Positions 33,895 to 37,980 of a stretch of 37,980 nucleotides of DNA are shown piece by piece. A model generated the notes under the pieces. That model ran no database searches. It had not been told where the DNA came from and was given only the letters and a program-made list of their open reading frames with translations. Numbering within the stretch: position 1 is the stretch's first letter; every line of letters starts with the position of its first letter. The DNA is taken from the NCBI GenBank assembly GCA_015272165.1, contig JACYMF010000042.1:1-37980 (forward strand), written 5' to 3'. Source of the DNA: Cyanobacterium sp. T60_A2020_053 (GTDB taxonomy: Bacteria; Cyanobacteriota; Cyanobacteriia; Cyanobacteriales; Cyanobacteriaceae). The position numbers were made by a program, and so were the translations under genes.

Positions 33895-34031
33895 TTGGCA
33901 AATAATGTACTTTTTGTTACAATAAATGTAAAGAAATCTTACAAAGAAGACTTGGATAATCTCTGCGAAGGTTTCCTCAAGATTATACGACAACAAATAC
34001 TTTGCCGACATCATTTAGATGTCGGTTTTTT
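33895..34031 (+). ncRNA. Candidate small RNA with its own promoter and terminator
   Basis: TTGGCA (33895-33900) and TACAAT (33918-33923) are separated by 17 bp, a good vegetative promoter. A strong terminator ends at 34031, giving a transcript of about 100 nt from about 33930. Within it ATAATCT/AGATTAT can pair around GCGAAGGTTTCCTC, making a stem-loop before the terminator. There is no open frame longer than 20 codons, and the next gene (cofG) points the other way, so this is not a leader. I cannot match it to a named cyanobacterial sRNA. Confidence 0.6.
34005..34031 (+). terminator. Rho-independent terminator of the candidate sRNA
   Basis: CCGACATC and GATGTCGG form a perfect 8-bp stem with a 5-nt loop (ATTTA), followed by TTTTTT. 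Confidence 0.9.
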
Positions 34032-34074
34032 GATCAAATAATCCAGGGTTGAAAATTCTATCCAGCGCTTTTCA

Positions 34075-34145
34075 CTTCCTTAAACTTGTCACAAGGATTT
34101 TCGTTCCGCCTTTGCGAGAAACAAAAAACTTGGTTTATATCAATT
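34075..34145 (+). repeat. Dispersed repeat (CCTTTGCGAGAAACAAAAAAC family)
   Basis: CTTCCTTAAACTTGTCACAAG...CCGCCTTTGCGAGAAACAAAAAACTTGGTTTAT matches 24473-24560 over most of its length, with a 12-bp or so internal difference. Non-coding. The identical 14-mer TAGGGTGTACTGAA found at 4299-4312 closes this spacer at 34294-34307 on the minus strand. Confidence 0.7.
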
Positions 34146-34304
34146 TCGCTTAATCATGAAAAATTATACCTTAGCTGTTTCCCCCCTTTTTTTTAAATGC
34201 AGTTAAGATACAAGATTAGATACACTACATGAGGATAGTAAAACCCCACAATTGTCAACTAACAATTTGCGTTGACAACACAACTTTTTCATTTTCAGTA
34301 CACC

Positions 34305-35273
34305 CTACATAGTTAACTTTGCCCTTTTATAGCATTTTTGCAGTAAATCATTTACCCACGAGTAATAATGGGGATAAACGGGAAGTCGCTGCTGTAATTG
34401 CCAGTCATAATGGGCTAAAAATTCTTGTAAATTCAATAAATTATCATGGTGATAGTCAGGGTTAACTTCATCTTTTGGCACGATACCGCCTAAATCTCGG
34501 CATCCTAATGCTAAACATTCCAGTAATAGTTGACGATCTTTCACTAGATTCGGTGGCACTTGAATGGTAATATCATCGGGTAATATTTCTCTGGCAATAG
34601 CAACGGTTGCTAACATTTCTTTGGCATTAAAGTTTTCTGCCAATAGTTCTTCTTTAGCGCCCACAGAATAGGGTTGTAATATCACTTCTTGAATATGTCG
34701 CCATTGGGAATGAATTTCTGCGATAGCTTTGAGGCTTTCGATTCTGTCTTGTTTGTTTTCACCGATGCCTAAAAGGATTCCCGTGGTAAAGGGAATTTTG
34801 AGTTTTCCTGCCCAAATTAATTGTTGTAGTCTTATTTCTGGATGTTTACTCGGCGCGCGCCGATGTACTGTATCAAGTAGTTTTGGGCTTAATTGTTCTA
34901 ACATCAAACCCATGGAAACGTTAACTTCTTTAAATTTTGCCATTTCCTGAAAAGATAAAGGTCCTACATTGCTATGAGGAAAAAAACCTTGATTAACGGC
35001 GAGGTGCGCCAGATTGTAGATGTGATTAAACCATAATTTACGGCGACTAGATTGAGGATGCACTTCACCACTGAGAATTAAAATTTCGGTAATCTCTTGA
35101 GTTTTGAGGTTTTTAAGTATTTTTTCAGCTTCAGTTAACTGTAACCATTGATTTTTTAGCGGATCAGTGCGAAAATTACAGTAACTGCAACGATTAAAAC
35201 ATTCGTAAGTCGGTACAAGAGTGTAAGCTGGGCTGTAGGTAATAATTTGCTTTGTCATGATGGCTTTTGCCAC
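34305..35273 (-). CDS. cofG: CofG, FO synthase subunit 1 (radical SAM)
   Basis: 322 residues from GTG 35273; an ATG five codons in (35258) is an alternative. The radical-SAM cluster motif is CFNRCSYC (Cys25, Cys29, Cys32). The following text ILILSGEVHPQ, SNVGPLSFQEMAKFKEVNVSMGLMLEQLS, HRRAPSKHPEIR and GILLGIGENKQDR is typical of CofG. With CofH it makes 7,8-didemethyl-8-hydroxy-5-deazariboflavin (FO), used in cyanobacteria as the antenna of DNA photolyase. cofH is not in the window, as is usual for cyanobacteria, where the two genes are separate. The stop TAG coincides with the repeat end TAGGGTGTACTGAA. Confidence 0.94.
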   Translation of the reverse strand: MAKAIMTKQIITYSPAYTLVPTYECFNRCSYCNFRTDPLKNQWLQLTEAEKILKNLKTQEITEILILSGEVHPQSSRRKLWFNHIYNLAHLAVNQGFFPHSNVGPLSFQEMAKFKEVNVSMGLMLEQLSPKLLDTVHRRAPSKHPEIRLQQLIWAGKLKIPFTTGILLGIGENKQDRIESLKAIAEIHSQWRHIQEVILQPYSVGAKEELLAENFNAKEMLATVAIAREILPDDITIQVPPNLVKDRQLLLECLALGCRDLGGIVPKDEVNPDYHHDNLLNLQEFLAHYDWQLQQRLPVYPHYYSWVNDLLQKCYKRAKLTM

Positions 35274-35606
35274 TACTTTTAAATATGTCTGTTGCTTTTT
35301 TGAATTGTCAATTTAGCACATTAACTCAGTAAGAATTACTTATTTTTTTGATGACGTAATGATTGATTATCAGTAATCCTAACATTAATCTAGCCTACTT
35401 GAAAATTAGCTTGATACTCTTGACTTTATTTTCCGCAATAATTAATCTCTACTGAAGAAAATTAAGCTAAAATCAAAACAGGAAAATTAAGGAACAATTC
35501 TCAAAGAAAAGCAGTCTAAAAATAGTGTAATTATAACACTAAAAATAGTTGTAATTAGTTAATTTTTATTAAATTTATATATTTATAGACAGACGGGAGA
35601 ATTTCT
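35274..35606. other. Intergenic region with a possible operator, otherwise empty
   Basis: AT-rich, with no open frame of note. AGTGTAATTATAACACT (35524-35540) is a near-perfect palindrome about 65 bp before the first COP23 gene and might be an operator or promoter element. A strong ribosome site, GGGAG, lies 8 nt before the ATG at 35607. Confidence 0.4.
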
Positions 35607-36233
35607 ATGTTTAAAAATCTTATTTCTATTACCTTACTTTCAACATTAAGCCTAAGCAGTTTCATCTTCGCTCCCTCCGCACAAGGGGAGACGAAAAATA
35701 ACTATCGCTGTATCATGAAACAAGGCTCACCCACCACGGTAGTAGATACCCGTAGAGGTAGAATTGATCTAATTGTCTGGAAAAGTAGTATTTTTCAGGG
35801 GTGGACTCCTTTAGAAAGATGTCAGGCTATTAGTAGTCGTTTTCAGAATTTTTCCGACCAAGGTAAATTACGATATGTAACCAATGGTAAATTAGAAGGT
35901 CAACCAGTGATTTGTGTGGCTGAAAATATACCGGGAAGAGGTTTAAGTTGTGAGAAAAATGGTCTATTACTGACTCTACAGCCCAGTGATAACCCTCAAA
36001 AAGTGATGGAGGAACTTTTTGACCTAAGCGCCCGTGTTCGTGGCGGTTCACCCCTCGTGAGAACAGGAGCGAATCAAGTGGTTTTAAATATCAATGATTT
36101 ATTAGCGGAAGCTGTGATAAATTCCGACGAAATTGGGCAGAATGAAAGTGAGATTCTTCCCACTCAACCATTAGAAACAGCACCTTCACAACTCCCTATA
36201 AATGACGCTCCCACGACAAATCCATCTAAGTAA
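35607..36233 (+). CDS. COP23-domain secreted protein, copy 1
   Basis: 208 residues. The signal peptide (about 1-27, ending SAQG) has a hydrophobic core LISITLLSTLSLSSFIFA. The mature domain YRCIMKQGSPTTVVDTRRG, WTPLERCQAISSRFQ, GQPVICVAE and GLSCEKNGLLLTL matches what I recall of COP23, first described as a circadian-oscillating 23-kDa protein of Cyanothece membranes. Four Cys (35, 72 and two near 105-120) are shared with the neighbouring copy and probably form two disulphides. Molecular function is unknown. The tail after about residue 170 is acidic and Pro/Thr-rich. A good GGGAG ribosome site precedes it; the second copy follows after 15 bp on the same strand. Confidence 0.87.
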   Translation: MFKNLISITLLSTLSLSSFIFAPSAQGETKNNYRCIMKQGSPTTVVDTRRGRIDLIVWKSSIFQGWTPLERCQAISSRFQNFSDQGKLRYVTNGKLEGQPVICVAENIPGRGLSCEKNGLLLTLQPSDNPQKVMEELFDLSARVRGGSPLVRTGANQVVLNINDLLAEAVINSDEIGQNESEILPTQPLETAPSQLPINDAPTTNPSK

Positions 36234-36248
36234 TCACATCTGAATATC

Positions 36249-37088
36249 ATGAAAAACAAACTATTTGCCTTAACCCTTGTTTCTACTTTCGGCATCAGCA
36301 ATACTTTTAACATTCCTACCGTGGAAGCCCAAACTAGAAATGTCTATCGTTGTGTCATGAAAAATGGCTCACCCACCACCGTCGTTGATACCAAAAGGGG
36401 CAGAATTGATTTAATTGTCTGGAAAAGTAATCTTTTTTCTGGCTGGTCTCCCCTCAAACGTTGTCAAGCCATTACCAGTAGATTTCAGGAATTTTCCGAC
36501 CAAGGAGCGCTACGTTACGTCACCACAGGTAATATAAATAATCAACCTGCCATTTGTGTAGCCCAAAATATACCGGGTCGTGGCATCAGTTGTCGTCGGA
36601 ATGGGCTATTAATCACCCTACAACCCAATGATAATCCCCAAAAGGTCATGAATGATCTTTTTGACCTCAGCGCCCGTGTTCGTGGCGGTTCACCCGTTAC
36701 CAGATCAGCAGAAGGTCAGAGCATTTTAGCCATCGATAAATTCTTAGAAGAAGTGGACGTGAGTGAGGAAATTCCTCCCGATAATTTAGAGGGCATGGGA
36801 AATAACCCGACAGAAAATCCAGCGCCCGTCCCCCCTCAATCATCCACCCCGAATAATAGCGTTATTACGAATAACAATTCAGCACCTCAAAATACCTCCT
36901 CTAACGTCACAGTGATCGAAGAGCCATCCTCATCACAACTTCCTACCGTAGAACAGAGTTCCATTAGTAATCCTATAGCAGATGGTTTACTTTTAACCCT
37001 TGAACCCAAAGATAACCCTCAAATGCAACAAATGTTTTCCTACCAGCGCGCTTCAACCCAACAAGTTGCTGTGGTCAGACAGAAGTAG
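36249..37088 (+). CDS. COP23-domain secreted protein, copy 2, with long Pro/Ser/Asn tail
   Basis: 279 residues, closely similar to the preceding gene across the signal peptide and COP23 domain (YRCVMKNGSPTTVVDTKRG, SDQGALRYVTTGN, SARVRGGSPVTRS), with all four Cys kept. It differs in a tail of about 110 residues rich in Pro, Ser, Asn and Thr, probably unfolded. Near the end this tail repeats a domain motif: GLLLTLEPKDNPQ echoes GLLITLQPNDNPQ. The two genes are 15 bp apart and surely arose by tandem duplication and are co-transcribed. A palindrome at 37188-37219 may terminate the pair. Confidence 0.87.
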   Translation: MKNKLFALTLVSTFGISNTFNIPTVEAQTRNVYRCVMKNGSPTTVVDTKRGRIDLIVWKSNLFSGWSPLKRCQAITSRFQEFSDQGALRYVTTGNINNQPAICVAQNIPGRGISCRRNGLLITLQPNDNPQKVMNDLFDLSARVRGGSPVTRSAEGQSILAIDKFLEEVDVSEEIPPDNLEGMGNNPTENPAPVPPQSSTPNNSVITNNNSAPQNTSSNVTVIEEPSSSQLPTVEQSSISNPIADGLLLTLEPKDNPQMQQMFSYQRASTQQVAVVRQK

Positions 37089-37187
37089 CGGAAACTATGT
37101 GATTAACATGAATGAGTTTATCAATAACGCTCCTGTTATCAAACCCTAGAGATTATTAAGTTATTGTGCAACGTTAATTGTATATAG

Positions 37188-37219
37188 GTAAGGGGTAGCA
37201 AAGGGCTTAAGCCCCTTAC
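37188..37219. terminator. Possible bidirectional terminator
   Basis: GTAAGGGG (37188-37195) and CCCCTTAC (37212-37219) are inverted, and an inner GGGCTTAAGCCC palindrome overlaps the right arm. It lies between the convergent COP23 pair and the DUF2808 gene. No long T-run follows, so efficiency is uncertain. Confidence 0.45.
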
Positions 37220-37266
37220 ATTCCTATATTGTCATAGTTTTGAGTAAAATAATTATTCACCAGCTT

Positions 37267-37809
37267 CTAATTAATACTCAAAATCCAAGTACCAAGACTT
37301 AGACGGAGGGGAATTTGTCCCGCCGTCATCATTTGTCCTTGTAGGTAAAATGTCCCACTGCTAGGATTATAAACATTGGACATGACGATTTCGATATTAC
37401 GACTTTCTAACAAAGGTTGTTCGAGATTAATTTCAATTACTCTGCTTTCTTGATCCCAAATGACTTCTCTCAGGGGTAAAGGTTTATTATTAAGACGTAC
37501 TTGGATTTCATCTGTATCAAATTTACCATCGAAATAATCAGGGTAAACCACATAAAGTTTGGAAACTCCTTCCGTTAACTTATTGCCGGGAATCCTTAAA
37601 CGGTAACGATCCCAGCTTTTTGATCTTCCGCCAAAATCTAAATAATAATTAAGGATATTTTCTCGATCTACTCCGCCAAAAAGAGTTACGCCAGAGTTAC
37701 TTTGTGCTAAGGCAATAAAAGGCATTGTGCCGATAATAGCGCCCGTCACCGCTACAATAGATAAGATTTTTTTACTATTTTTTAACCAAGAAATCATAAA
37801 ATTTACCAA
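37267..37809 (-). CDS. DUF2808 secreted protein
   Basis: 180 residues. A basic N-terminus and hydrophobic helix (ILSIVAVTGAIIGTMPFIALA, cleavage near ALAQ) mark export. The mature part has GVTLFGGVDRENILNYYLDFGG, RYRLRIPGNKLTEGVSKLYVVYPDYFDGKFD, an EVIWDQESRVIEI strand and IVMSNVYNPSSGTFYLQGQM, the pattern I recall for cyanobacterial DUF2808 proteins, which look like small beta-sandwich envelope proteins. Function is unknown. The ATG at 37809 or the one four codons later (37797) may be the start. Convergent with the COP23 genes. Confidence 0.85.
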   Translation of the reverse strand: MVNFMISWLKNSKKILSIVAVTGAIIGTMPFIALAQSNSGVTLFGGVDRENILNYYLDFGGRSKSWDRYRLRIPGNKLTEGVSKLYVVYPDYFDGKFDTDEIQVRLNNKPLPLREVIWDQESRVIEINLEQPLLESRNIEIVMSNVYNPSSGTFYLQGQMMTAGQIPLRLSLGTWILSIN

Positions 37810-37905
37810 TAAAATTTAATTAACCTATACTTTAACAAACTGTTCACCCTGACGACATTAACGCCATAAAATGTTCCCTTTTTATCTTGAAATGTGAGTG
37901 AAAGA

Positions 37906-37954
37906 CCCCCGTTGAATTTCTCAACAAAAAAATACCCACTGAAATCAACGGGGG
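37906..37954. repeat. Large hairpin near the window edge
   Basis: CCCCCGTTGAATTTC pairs with GAAATCAACGGGGG (one bulged A) around about 20 nt that includes AAAAAAA. The left arm also contains GTTGAATTTCTCAAC, a smaller alternative hairpin. It could be a transposon end (IS200/IS605 type ends carry such hairpins) or a terminator; the window stops too soon to tell. Confidence 0.5.
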
Positions 37955-37980
37955 ATGTAAACGAACCAACAAAAAAATCG

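Overview
This is AT-rich chromosomal DNA from a unicellular cyanobacterium. The gene content is characteristic: a CikA-type clock kinase, plant-type ferredoxin, a CRR6-like NDH-1 factor, CofG, COP23 and DUF2808 proteins. The genus is a guess; a Geminocystis/Cyanobacterium-like lineage would fit the AT-richness and the near absence of HIP1 outside the mobile element.

Layout. Positions 1-8640 hold the right end of an IS200/IS605-type element (TnpB tail), cikA, pth, petF on the minus strand, a 1223-residue LOV/GAF/PAS/GGDEF/EAL protein and a small membrane protein. Positions 8640-9216 hold relics: a transposase C-terminus and a decayed copy of a MerR (cvkR-like) gene. Positions 9217-19430 are a type V-K CRISPR-associated transposon (CAST) lying 29 bp from a tRNA-Asp gene. 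It carries a left end with several TnsB-type sites, frameshifted tnsB, tnsC, tniQ, a cargo operon (N4-type DNA methyltransferase, HerA ATPase, NurA nuclease), the MerR regulator cvkR, full-length cas12k and a very short right end. Positions 19690-37980 are ordinary chromosome: a fused two-domain peptide ABC ATPase, a zinc-knuckle protein, crr6, a pentapeptide protein, murC, murB, a Uma2 protein, an M67/JAMM peptidase, a MoaC-MobA fusion, pheA, mrdA (PBP2), a candidate small RNA, cofG, two tandem COP23 genes and a DUF2808 protein.

The main point of interest is the CAST. No tracrRNA or CRISPR array fits between cas12k and the right end, tnsB carries a one-base frameshift, the two flanks show no 5-bp duplication, and a relic cvkR lies just outside the left end. 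The element therefore looks immobilised or rearranged, yet its cargo remains intact. That cargo, methyltransferase + HerA + NurA, looks like a restriction-modification-like defence module and sits directly downstream of the CAST regulator.

The second theme is repeats. The flanking chromosome is dense in short dispersed families: GGGCAAA heptamers, TTCATAAT octamers, MITE-like inverted repeats and two-hairpin elements. Several supply stop codons or C-terminal residues to genes. The heptamer AGCGCCC/GGGCGCT occurs about 39 times outside the CAST and I found none inside, whereas the three HIP1 octamers I found are all inside it. All counts were made by eye.
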